Source: Candidatus Poribacteria bacterium (lineage in GTDB: Bacteria; Poribacteria; WGA-4E; GCA-2687025). Taken from it: a DNA stretch of 17,346 bases. Below are positions 1 through 6,613 of the stretch, one piece after another. The notes under the pieces are model-generated. The model was given only the letters and a program-made list of their open reading frames with translations, was not told the DNA's origin and did no database searches. The stretch spans positions 1 through 17,346 of the forward strand of contig NYZG01000142.1 in the NCBI GenBank assembly GCA_002687025.1. The letters are read 5' to 3'. The translations under genes and the position numbers were made by a program. Position 1 is the first letter of the stretch. The number at the start of each line of letters is the position of its first letter.

Positions 1-137
1 GAGCCGATCTCGCCCAGCACTTCCTCCCGGTGCGTGGACTTGACCAGCCCGCGGATGCGGGTGAACGCCTCGTCCTTCGCGTCCAGGTCTACACCGGCGT
101 CGGCGTATGTCATGCCGCGATCGGCTTCACTCGCCAT
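1..137 (-). CDS. purM: Phosphoribosylformylglycinamidine cyclo-ligase (AIR synthetase), N-terminal fragment
   Basis: PurM closes formylglycinamidine ribonucleotide with ATP to give aminoimidazole ribonucleotide, the fifth step of de novo purine synthesis, in the cytoplasm. Only the first 45 codons are present; the gene runs off the left edge. The reading MTYADAGVDLDAKDEAFTRI, followed by RGLVKSTHREEVLGEIG, matches the PurM N-terminus (the family opens with YADAGVD and a later ST.R.EVL..IG). The first ATG is at 137-135. An internal ATG at 113-111 would start directly at MTYADAGV and is an equally reasonable start. The 137 start overlaps the end of the preceding small membrane-protein frame by 11 bases, which suggests translational coupling. 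It lies two genes downstream of purF on the same strand, as expected for a purine operon. The identity is confident; the exact start is not. Confidence 0.88.
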   Translation of the reverse strand, partial: MASEADRGMTYADAGVDLDAKDEAFTRIRGLVKSTHREEVLGEIG

Positions 138-453
138 GCTTCGATGCCCGCTCCTCGTCTTCGGCGAACTGCTCAAAGAACTCGGCCCGCTTCTCGGCGG
201 ATTCGCGTCTGGCGGCGGCCGTCGTCCGGGCCGCGTAGGCCACGAACCCTACCACCCCGATCCCGCCGCCGATGACCGCCATCAGCCCGCGGTCCACGCC
301 GAACACCTTGCTCATCACGACGGTCAGGGCCACCAGGCCGAAGCCACCGTAGAGGAACGGTCTGAAGAAGCTGCTCGACGTGCCGCGGAGGAAAGCGGAA
401 TCCATGGGCGATGCGCGCCGCCGTCTGCCGGGCCGGTCCGTGATTCGGGCCAT
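127..453 (-). CDS. Small two-span membrane protein between purF and purM
   Basis: I do not recognise this 108-aa protein. It has an arginine-rich N-terminus, two hydrophobic segments at about residues 33-51 and 57-75 separated by a short polar turn (FGVDRG), and a charged, probably helical C-terminal tail rich in Glu, Arg and Ala (about 80-108). This suggests a small inner-membrane hairpin with a cytoplasmic tail. It begins 34 bases after the purF stop and its last 11 bases overlap the purM start, so it is very likely co-transcribed and coupled with both. The start is uncertain. ATG at 453 gives the full frame, and ATG at 405 would give a 92-aa form starting MDSAFLRG. Neither has a clear Shine-Dalgarno site. 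It could be a purine-linked membrane factor or merely an operon passenger; nothing in the sequence separates these. Confidence 0.6.
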   Translation of the reverse strand: MARITDRPGRRRRASPMDSAFLRGTSSSFFRPFLYGGFGLVALTVVMSKVFGVDRGLMAVIGGGIGVVGFVAYAARTTAAARRESAEKRAEFFEQFAEDEERASKHGE

Positions 454-487
454 GGCGCGTCACCCATCCGGGCGCGATCCGCCCGTG

Positions 488-1921
488 CTAGCGATCCCTG
501 TCGCGGCTGAAGTCGATGCTGAGCTGGTTCAGATTCTGTTCCTCGAATGCCACGGGGTATTGGCCGTCGAAACACGCCGTGCAGTAGTCGTCTGGCTTCG
601 ACACGCACGACAGCATGCTCTCTGTCGTCAGGTAGCCGAGGGAGTCCGCGCGGATGTACTTGCGGATCTCCTCCAAACCGTGATTGCTCGCCATCAGTTC
701 CTGGCGGGTTGGCGTGTCGACGCCGTAGAAGCATGGCCACTGCGTCGGCGGCGCGGCGATGCGCACGTGTACCGCGGTCGCGCCCGCCACGCGCATCTTC
801 TTCACGCTGGACCGCAGCGTCGTGCCGCGCTGCAACGAGTCGTCGACCAGCACGACCCGCTGCCCGTCAAGGATCGCTCGGATAGCGTTGATCTTCACGC
901 CCACCTTGAAGTCGCGATCGCTCTGTTTGGGCTGTATGAACGTACGACCCACGTACTGGTTACGCGCAATGCCGAACTGCAATGGAATCCCGGATTCCTG
1001 CGAATAGCCCAACGCGGCGACGTTAGCCGACTCGGGCATGCCCACCACGATGTCCGCGTCCGCAGGCGCCTCCTGGGCAAGCCGCCGGCCGAAGGCCAGG
1101 CGCCGAGCTGCCACCGACTCCCCGAAGATAACGCTGTCCGTGCGCGCGAGATAGAGTAGCTCGAAGACGCAATGCGATGTCTGTGCCTCCATCGGCAGGA
1201 ACATCGACTCCATCCCGGACTCGGTGACGATAACCATCTCGCCCGGCTCGACTTCGCGGATGGCCGTGCCGTTGACGGCGTCGATGGCGCACGTCTCCGA
1301 GGCGAACATCGTCGCGCCATCGACCTCACCGATCCATAGAGGACGGAAGCCGCTTGGGTCGCGCACGGCGACCAGGACGTTCTTCCCCATGCACAGCATC
1401 GAATACGCGCCGCGCAACTCCTTGAGCGCGTCGATGATGCGGCCTTCAAGGTGGTAGTGGAGCGAGCGACCCAAGAGACCGGCGAACACCTCGGTGTCCG
1501 ATTCGGTCATGAATATCTGGCCTTGGGCCTCCATCTGGCGCCGGATGTGGAAGGCGTTCACGAGATTGCCGTTGTGCGCGATGGCGAGCGGCCCGCGGGA
1601 ATACTGCGCGACGAACGGCTGCGCGTTCTGCAGTGTGCTCGTCCCGGATGTCGAGTACCGGTTGTGCCCGATCGCGAGTGGCCCCACCACGCGATCCAGG
1701 GAGCCGTCACTGAACACCTCGTCGACGAGGCCCATGCCCCGGTGCTGGGAGAACGACGAGCCCTGCGACGCGACGATGCCCGCGCTTTCCTGTCCACGAT
1801 GCTGGAGGGCGTACAGGCCGATGTAGCAGAGACGGGGCGCGTCGGGGTGGCCGTACACCCCGAATACGCCGCATTCGTCGCGTGGCTTGTCGTCGCTATC
1901 CGTTGGAAGCTGCCGCTGCAT
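488..1921 (-). CDS. purF: Amidophosphoribosyltransferase (glutamine PRPP amidotransferase), iron-sulfur type
   Basis: PurF transfers ammonia from glutamine to PRPP to make phosphoribosylamine, the committed step of purine synthesis. The 477-aa protein has the usual length. It starts with a 16-residue propeptide, then Cys17 in DECGVFGVYGH. That Cys is the Ntn-type nucleophile exposed by cleavage. The glutaminase half shows GHNRYSTSG (85-93) and IAHNGNLVN (114-122). The phosphoribosyltransferase half has the PRPP loop VLVDDSLQRGTT (357-368). Cys251, Cys397, Cys447 and Cys450 (the last two as CTAC) match the four ligands of the Bacillus-type [4Fe-4S] cluster, so the enzyme is probably oxygen-sensitive. 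The open frame extends 30 codons further upstream, but ATG 1921 is chosen because the propeptide is then of normal length and a GGAGG lies at 1938-1934. This start overlaps the upstream membrane-protein gene by 26 bases. Q364 in the PRPP loop is usually Val. Confidence 0.96.
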   Translation of the reverse strand: MQRQLPTDSDDKPRDECGVFGVYGHPDAPRLCYIGLYALQHRGQESAGIVASQGSSFSQHRGMGLVDEVFSDGSLDRVVGPLAIGHNRYSTSGTSTLQNAQPFVAQYSRGPLAIAHNGNLVNAFHIRRQMEAQGQIFMTESDTEVFAGLLGRSLHYHLEGRIIDALKELRGAYSMLCMGKNVLVAVRDPSGFRPLWIGEVDGATMFASETCAIDAVNGTAIREVEPGEMVIVTESGMESMFLPMEAQTSHCVFELLYLARTDSVIFGESVAARRLAFGRRLAQEAPADADIVVGMPESANVAALGYSQESGIPLQFGIARNQYVGRTFIQPKQSDRDFKVGVKINAIRAILDGQRVVLVDDSLQRGTTLRSSVKKMRVAGATAVHVRIAAPPTQWPCFYGVDTPTRQELMASNHGLEEIRKYIRADSLGYLTTESMLSCVSKPDDYCTACFDGQYPVAFEEQNLNQLSIDFSRDRDR

Positions 1922-2477
1922 GGTCCTGCGCGTCCTCCGGCTCGTCGATGTCAAGCATATTCTCGGGCCGTCCGAGGTACCGTACACAGAGAGCGCCGAT
2001 CGGGAGGGCAAGCACCATCGGCGCCTCGGCGGGCATGCCGAGCACGTCGACCATCAGACGCAGCGGCGCGGTGGCGACGTATTGCAGGATGCCGATGGCG
2101 TAAAGAAGCACGCGGAATACGGGACTGGGGGCGGCCATGATGGACGGCCAGTCCATTTCCATCAGAGAAAGCAGCGCGATCACAGCGGGCGCGCCGAGGA
2201 AGCCGCCCTTCCACAACTGCTTGCGGGCGCGCTCGCCCCACTCTGGATGTTCTCGCTTGGCAAGGCGGTAGATGGGTTCGCCGGAGCCGATGGCCACGGC
2301 GAAGCACAGGACGGTGATGGCGAGCAGATCCGCGCCCGCGGCCAGCCAGTCGCCGCTCGCACGCGCGAAGGAACCCAGGGCGACTTCGCCGAACAGGTAT
2401 GCCACGCCCCCGAGCACGACCCCGCCGATGAGACCGGCTGCGTATTCGGCGCCCAGTCGGGTGTACCAACGGTGCAT
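1896..2477 (-). CDS. Polytopic membrane protein of unknown function, first gene of the purF operon
   Basis: This is a 193-aa protein I cannot assign to a family. It has about five hydrophobic segments (roughly residues 12-30, 46-66, 92-108, 119-137 and 152-168), a positively charged loop REHPEWGERARKQ at 75-87, and an acidic, Ala-rich tail (DIDEPEDAQDH) from about 176. There is no cleavable signal peptide. Codon use is like its neighbours and the frame is uninterrupted. The start ATG at 2477 has an AGGAG at 2495-2491, which is rather distant (13 bases). A good promoter sits about 50 bases upstream. Its last 26 bases overlap the start of purF, so purF translation may depend on it. A role in nucleobase or precursor transport is only a guess from the neighbours; it does not look like a known purine permease. 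Confidence 0.75.
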   Translation of the reverse strand: MHRWYTRLGAEYAAGLIGGVVLGGVAYLFGEVALGSFARASGDWLAAGADLLAITVLCFAVAIGSGEPIYRLAKREHPEWGERARKQLWKGGFLGAPAVIALLSLMEMDWPSIMAAPSPVFRVLLYAIGILQYVATAPLRLMVDVLGMPAEAPMVLALPIGALCVRYLGRPENMLDIDEPEDAQDHAAAASNG

Positions 2478-2528
2478 GGGTGGCCGCTTGCTCCTGCCGC
2501 CGAGATTGGCGCTCGTCGTCCGCCGGGA

Positions 2529-2558
2529 ATGCTATGCCGTCGCCGTCGCCGATGTCAA
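2529..2558 (-). promoter_or_regulatory. Sigma-70-type promoter for the membrane protein-purF-purM operon
   Basis: On the minus strand, TTGACA (2558-2553, a perfect -35) is followed after 18 bases by TAGCAT (2534-2529, 4 of 6 to the -10). Transcription would start near 2522, about 45 bases before the ATG at 2477. It lies between the stop of the sulfatase gene and the start of the membrane-protein gene, so the purine genes need not depend on read-through from the sulfatase. I saw no PurR-type operator or purine-riboswitch signature here. Confidence 0.6.
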
Positions 2559-2588
2559 CGCGGCGGAGACGGGGGCCGGTTACAGGCC

Positions 2589-4142
2589 TCAGGACGGTTC
2601 GTCGCGGCCGGGATAATCGCCGAACAGATCGCCGGCGTCCTCGGCGATTGTCGCGGGCGCGTAGAGGGTGGCGTCGGCGTTCACGACCTGCCCCCGGGGC
2701 ATGTGGTACAGGTTCCCGGCGCCGTCTGGAGCGTCAAGGGCGTGCCGTTTCGACAACTCCTCGTCGTCGCGGCGGGCGGCCTCAGCCGCGTCGAAGTCCA
2801 TCGTCTCGTCGACCACCTCGCGTAGGTACGTGAGGGCCGTTGCACCTCCGCCCGTGGCGCCCCTTGCTATGAGATTCCGCTGCTCCTGCGGGTCGGTCGC
2901 GAGGTCGAACAGCAGCTCCGGGGCATTCCTGAACCGCACGTACTTGAACTGACGCCAACGCGCGGAGCGGAACTCCGTTCCCGACCCCCAGCGCGGCGTG
3001 AGAGCGTCGCAGAACACCGGCCGGTCGGGCGCCTCCTGCTCTCCGTCTACGGCGCCCGACAGATCGCGGCCATCCAGACCGGCCGGCGGCGCGGCTCCCG
3101 CGAACCCGCACAGTGTCGGGAACAGGTCCACCAGCGCGACCGGCGTCCCCACCGTCCGCGACACGCCGCCGTCCGCCCTCTGCTCGGGCGTCGACACGAT
3201 AAGCGGCACCCGCGTGCACGCCTCGTACCATCCGTTCTTCCACCACATGCCGTGTTCGCCCGCCATCTCGCCGTGGTCGCTCGTGTACACGATGATCGTG
3301 TTGTCGAGCTGCCCGGTCGCGTCTAGCCGGCCGAGTAGATCGCCGAGGAGTTCGTCGAGGTAGCTCACGCAGGCGAAGTACGCCGCGCGGGCCCGCATCA
3401 TCTCGTCGTGACCTATCTCGTCAACGCGGAAGCCGCGGCGCATGCCGACGCTCATCGGATGGTCGTGCGTGTCGCCGCCAGCGGGAGCTGCGGGCTCGGA
3501 TATCTCGTCCGGCGAGTAGCGGTCGATCCACCGACGCGGCGCGGTGAGCGGGAAATGCGGCCGGCTGAACGACGCCATGAGGAACCAAGGCTTCCCGGGG
3601 TCCACGGCCTCATGTTCACGCAGCCACGCGACTGTCTCCTGCGCCACAACCTGTTCCTGCAAGAGGCTTTCGGGTATCTCGGTCACGCCGACGGCGGCCG
3701 TCGTGCGTCCGCGCATTGTCCGCGCCTCCGGGTCGTCGATGGGGTCCGCCTGATGCCCCGTCCCGCCGGTCAGATCGCCGTAGGGGCGGTGCTGGAAGCC
3801 AACGTACTGCCGGTCGCCTCCGAGGTGCATCTTGCCGACGAGACACGTCTCGTACCCGGCCTCGGCTAGCACACCTGGCAGCGTAGGTATGCCCGGCCGC
3901 ATCACGCTGTTGTTGCTCCATGCGCCCGCGCCGCGCGCCTCGCGCCCCGACAGGAGCGAGAGTCGCGACGGAGTGCACAGGGGCATCTGGCAGTACGCGT
4001 CGGTGAACACCGTGCCGGCCGCTGCCAACCCATCGAACGTCGGGGTTTCTACCTCCTCGCCGCCCATTTCATGCGGGACGTGGCCCATGAACCGGTGGCT
4101 GTGCTCGTCGCTCAGGAGAAACAGTATGTTCGGCCGACGCAT
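2589..4142 (-). CDS. Sulfatase (S1 / alkaline-phosphatase superfamily), apparently cytoplasmic
   Basis: The enzyme hydrolyses sulfate esters using a formylglycine made from the Cys in its signature. The 517-aa protein has the signature CTPSR at residues 56-60 (LCTPSRLSLLSGR), the Cys-type motif used by anaerobic or FGE-type maturation systems. Other family positions are visible. N-terminal metal ligands are in LLSDEHS (10-16). LVGKMHLGG (101-109) carries the active-site Lys and His. RPHFP lies at 194-198. TSDHGEM (287-293) carries metal ligands, followed by the WWKNGWYEACTRVPLIV block. The general look is that of choline-sulfatase/iduronate-sulfatase-like members, but the substrate cannot be assigned. 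The protein begins directly with the catalytic fold (MRRPNILFLLSDEH) and has no signal peptide, so it probably acts inside the cell. The start is fixed by GGAGG 5 bases before ATG 4142; the longer open frame upstream is not used. It lies 79 bases downstream of the TIM-barrel gene, same strand, probably one operon. No maturation enzyme is encoded nearby. Confidence 0.93.
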   Translation of the reverse strand: MRRPNILFLLSDEHSHRFMGHVPHEMGGEEVETPTFDGLAAAGTVFTDAYCQMPLCTPSRLSLLSGREARGAGAWSNNSVMRPGIPTLPGVLAEAGYETCLVGKMHLGGDRQYVGFQHRPYGDLTGGTGHQADPIDDPEARTMRGRTTAAVGVTEIPESLLQEQVVAQETVAWLREHEAVDPGKPWFLMASFSRPHFPLTAPRRWIDRYSPDEISEPAAPAGGDTHDHPMSVGMRRGFRVDEIGHDEMMRARAAYFACVSYLDELLGDLLGRLDATGQLDNTIIVYTSDHGEMAGEHGMWWKNGWYEACTRVPLIVSTPEQRADGGVSRTVGTPVALVDLFPTLCGFAGAAPPAGLDGRDLSGAVDGEQEAPDRPVFCDALTPRWGSGTEFRSARWRQFKYVRFRNAPELLFDLATDPQEQRNLIARGATGGGATALTYLREVVDETMDFDAAEAARRDDEELSKRHALDAPDGAGNLYHMPRGQVVNADATLYAPATIAEDAGDLFGDYPGRDEPS

Positions 4143-4146
4143 GGTG

Positions 4147-4152
4147 TCCTCC
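4147..4152 (-). promoter_or_regulatory. Ribosome binding site deciding the sulfatase start
   Basis: The minus strand reads GGAGGA directly upstream of the ATG at 4142 (GGAGG with 5 bases spacing). It selects this ATG over the earlier in-frame start at 4298, which would add 52 residues with no sulfatase homology and would overlap the upstream gene. Confidence 0.75.
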
Positions 4153-4221
4153 GATGGGGGTTGCGCGTCGCGCGTCGACAGGCCGCGGCCCGGGCAGTTC
4201 TGCCAGCGTAGCCGCGAGGCA

Positions 4222-5613
4222 TCAGCGCCACACGTCGCCGAGTATACCGAGCTTCTCGTCCGACAGATAGCAGTACCGCTGCACCCACAGGCCCTCAATG
4301 TCGCAATCGCGCAGGATGGCGAGTTTCCGCTTCCACTGCGCGGCGGGCCTGTAGCCGTGCGCCAGGGGCATCACAGGACACCGGCCGTCCACCTGTCTGG
4401 CGACCTCCTGGACACGATCGCGGAACGTCCGCGCGTGGACCGGGTGCTCCTCGTCGGGTCCCGGGATGTGGTAGTCCGCGAGCGTCGGCGTGTCGTTGTC
4501 GTCGGGCAGATCGAAGCAGCGTTTCACCGCCTTGATGACAGCCCCCTCGCCGAGGTCTGGGTTCCAGTTCAGCAGCGTCTCGCCGTACCAACGCGGCATT
4601 GCTGACCAATGGAACGTGTACATCTTCGGCCGCACGACTTGGACAGTCGTCGACAACGCCGCGTAGTCCATGCCACTCGACCGGTTGAAAGGCGGCGCCC
4701 ACCCGTTCGCGACCAGTTTCACGTCGCCGTACCCGTGTTCGTCGAGCGCGGACCGAATCTCCGCGTACAGCCCGCGCACGACGTCCCGCTTGAACGAGAG
4801 GAAGTCGTGCCAGCCAGGATGCCGCAGGAGCAGGTCCACGAGGCGCGAGGGGCCGGCCGAAACCGCGACCGCATGCTCCAGAGCTGCGCCGTCGAGCCGA
4901 TGGAGCCAGTCCCAGAGCGCTGTCACATCGCGCGCGATGCGTCCCGCGTCGTAGCCGAGCTCCTCCGCGTGGCGCAGCGAGTGCGGCCCGACGCACGCAA
5001 AGTGGTCTTCCAGCAGGTAGGTCGTGTACTCCAGCCAGTCGAGGCACACGCCATCGACGGGAGCCGCCGCGCGCACCGTGTCCAACACGCGCGCAACGGC
5101 GTAGGCCCGCACGTCCGGGGCACTGGGACAGCCCTGCCGCGCTACACGTCGGGCCGGGTCGGGGGCGCTGCCGTCGGGCCAGCGCATCTGGTCGTCCGGC
5201 GCCGGCCCAGGAACGGCCAGCGGCGATGCGCCGACGTACACTTCCCAGCCACGACGACGCGCGTCCTCGACGATCCTGTCAGGAGTCTCCGCGTCGATGC
5301 CTGGCGGCAGGTCCCGCCACCCCGGCTTGTACGGCGTCGAGTCGTACATCGCCATGTTCGGCCGGTCCACGGTGAAGGACTCCAGCATCAGCTCGCGCTT
5401 GCCCCAGACCGGCCGGTCGAAGACGCGCGCGTAGCCGTCGATGTCCAGCGGCGGCGCGCGATGGCCTGCCCCAGAGGCCGCCTCGCGGGCGACGGCCCTG
5501 CCCGTCGAGATCGCCGTGGCCCCCGTCGCTGCGATGCGATCCATGACGGCGTCGAGCCCTTCGACCTGCACATCGAGAGGCGTCATCACCATTCCGAGGA
5601 ACTTGCCGGCCAT
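4222..5613 (-). CDS. TIM-barrel protein, glycoside-hydrolase-like, function unassigned
   Basis: This 463-aa soluble protein has no signal peptide and looks like a (beta/alpha)8 barrel of the kind often annotated as hypothetical or glycosyl-hydrolase-like. It opens with a beta-strand (KFLGMVMTP) and helix. It has a strand with WEVYVGAS (123-130), then GVCLDWLEYTT (188-198), where D192 and E195 sit at the end of a predicted strand as catalytic carboxylates do. Later strands include VKLVANGW (298-305) and VVRPKMYTFHW (327-337), and near the end GLWVQRYCYL (441-450). These features suggest sugar binding or cleavage, but no GH family signature is clear, so the catalytic assignment is inference. 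An ATG at 5631 is in frame. ATG 5613 is preferred because GGGAG lies 7 bases upstream, whereas 5631 has no site. It is divergent from the SMP-30-like gene and precedes the sulfatase, probably in one transcript. Confidence 0.75.
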   Translation of the reverse strand: MAGKFLGMVMTPLDVQVEGLDAVMDRIAATGATAISTGRAVAREAASGAGHRAPPLDIDGYARVFDRPVWGKRELMLESFTVDRPNMAMYDSTPYKPGWRDLPPGIDAETPDRIVEDARRRGWEVYVGASPLAVPGPAPDDQMRWPDGSAPDPARRVARQGCPSAPDVRAYAVARVLDTVRAAAPVDGVCLDWLEYTTYLLEDHFACVGPHSLRHAEELGYDAGRIARDVTALWDWLHRLDGAALEHAVAVSAGPSRLVDLLLRHPGWHDFLSFKRDVVRGLYAEIRSALDEHGYGDVKLVANGWAPPFNRSSGMDYAALSTTVQVVRPKMYTFHWSAMPRWYGETLLNWNPDLGEGAVIKAVKRCFDLPDDNDTPTLADYHIPGPDEEHPVHARTFRDRVQEVARQVDGRCPVMPLAHGYRPAAQWKRKLAILRDCDIEGLWVQRYCYLSDEKLGILGDVWR

Positions 5614-5620
5614 GTGGTCG

Positions 5621-5625
5621 CTCCC
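5621..5625 (-). promoter_or_regulatory. Ribosome binding site deciding the TIM-barrel start
   Basis: The minus strand reads GGGAG with 7 bases to the ATG at 5613. The in-frame ATG six codons earlier (5631) has no comparable site, so the shorter product is favoured. Confidence 0.55.
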
Positions 5626-5650
5626 GTTCATCTGGGGCGTCGGTTCGTGT

Positions 5651-5683
5651 ACACTGAGCGTCGTTGAGCGTCACTGAGCGACG
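5651..5683. repeat. Three 10-bp-phased TGAGCG repeats in a divergent intergenic region, operator candidate
   Basis: Between the TIM-barrel gene (minus) and the SMP-30-like gene (plus), three consecutive 10-base units begin at 5651, 5661 and 5671: ACACTGAGCG, TCGTTGAGCG and TCACTGAGCG. The hexamer TGAGCG therefore recurs on the same face of the helix. The outer bases also form an imperfect dyad, with CGTCG at 5659-5663 and CGACG at 5679-5683. A perfect 8-bp palindrome GTGTACAC abuts at 5647-5654. This is the layout of a regulator binding site serving both directions. No regulator gene lies in the window, and I could not identify a convincing pair of -35/-10 elements here. A weak -10-like TACACT is at 5650-5655 on the plus strand. 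Confidence 0.45.
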
Positions 5684-5717
5684 AAGCGCCACACGGCGAT
5701 AGGAAAGCGGGTAGTGA

Positions 5718-6572
5718 ATGACCGATGACGCGCTGTACCGGAGCACGACGTTCACGCCACCGGGCGGCTTCACGTCGGGCATCGAAGGCCCCGGCTGCGA
5801 CGCCGACGGCAACCTGTACGCCGTGAACTTCGCACGTCAGCATACCATCGGCAAGGTGACCCCTGAAGGGGAGAGCAGCGTCTTCCTCGAACTCCCAGAT
5901 GGGAGCATCGGCAACGGCATCCGGTTCGACTCCAGTGAACGCATGCTCATCGCCGACTACACCAACCACAACATCCTGCGCGTCGAGATGGCGACCCGCG
6001 AAGTGACCGTGCTCGCCCACGAGCCGGCGATGAACCAGCCGAACGACATCGCCATCGCCGACGACGACACGGTGTTCGCCAGCGACCCGAACTGGCAGGA
6101 ATCCACGGGCCAGATCTGGCGCATCGACTCCGACGGCGTGGTAACAACGCTAGAGCGCGGCATGGGAACGACCAACGGCATCGAGGTCAGTCCCGACGGC
6201 CACACGCTGTACGTCAACGAGACGGCCCAGCAGAACGTCTGGGCGTACGACCTTTCCGCATCAGGCGACGTGACGAACAAGCGTCTGCTGCTGGAGTTCG
6301 CCGACTTCGGCATGGACGGCATGCGCTGCGATGTCGAGGGCGCGCTGTACATCACGCGCTGGGGCAAGGGCACGGTCGCGAAGGTCTCCCCAGCGGGCGA
6401 TGTCCTACGCGAGATCGAGCTCGCGGGGAAGAACTGCACCAACCTTGCCTTTGGCGGCCCGGACGGCCGCACGTGCTACGTCACCGTCGCGGATGTCGGG
6501 AATGTCGAGGCGTTCCGCGTCGAGGCCCCTGGACGGGCGTGGGAGATGAGGCGGGCGAGGCGCGCCACGTGA
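5718..6572 (+). CDS. SMP-30/gluconolactonase/regucalcin-like beta-propeller protein
   Basis: Members are six-bladed, metal-dependent propellers, mostly lactonases that open sugar lactones; some have other or unknown roles. The 284-aa protein has no signal peptide. The family metal ligands can be matched: E23 in SGIEGP, N109 in NQPND, N153 in TTNGIEVSPDG and D200 in MDGMRCD. Repeated blade motifs (DADGNLY, DSSERMLIAD, SPDGHTLYV, DVEGALYIT, GGPDGRTCYVTV) fit the fold. The C-terminal PGRAW is a common closing motif in this family. The start at 5718 has only a weak, distant AGGAA (5701-5705), but no better start precedes the first propeller strand. The stop TGA overlaps the ATG of a 13-codon mini-ORF leading to the DUF6785 gene. 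Its divergent neighbours, a sulfatase and a hydrolase-like protein, suggest that it acts on a sugar-derived lactone. The exact substrate is unknown. Confidence 0.87.
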   Translation: MTDDALYRSTTFTPPGGFTSGIEGPGCDADGNLYAVNFARQHTIGKVTPEGESSVFLELPDGSIGNGIRFDSSERMLIADYTNHNILRVEMATREVTVLAHEPAMNQPNDIAIADDDTVFASDPNWQESTGQIWRIDSDGVVTTLERGMGTTNGIEVSPDGHTLYVNETAQQNVWAYDLSASGDVTNKRLLLEFADFGMDGMRCDVEGALYITRWGKGTVAKVSPAGDVLREIELAGKNCTNLAFGGPDGRTCYVTVADVGNVEAFRVEAPGRAWEMRRARRAT

Positions 6573-6613
6573 TGTACGCCACGCGCGGCGAAGAACCGGT
6601 CGCCAGCCCATGA
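6572..6613 (+). CDS. Putative 13-codon leader/relay ORF between the SMP-30 and DUF6785 genes
   Basis: The frame encodes MYATRGEEPVASP. Its ATG (6572-6574) overlaps the SMP-30-like stop as TGATG. Its TGA (6611-6613) overlaps the ATG of the DUF6785 gene as ATGA. The large membrane protein gene has no Shine-Dalgarno site of its own, so a terminating ribosome could pass from gene to mini-ORF to gene by re-initiation. This is seen in the sequence, but function is inferred. Short frames with such junctions can arise by chance in GC-rich DNA. Confidence 0.3.
   Translation: MYATRGEEPVASP

Noticed and set aside
380..1159. A 259-codon plus-strand frame opposite purF
   Set aside because: Antisense to purF, with no ribosome site and a low-complexity Arg/His/Val-rich composition typical of GC-rich shadows.
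4143..4298. Extended N-terminus of the sulfatase beginning at 4298
   Set aside because: The additional 52 residues are not sulfatase-like, overlap the upstream TIM-barrel gene, and the GGAGG site sits directly before ATG 4142.
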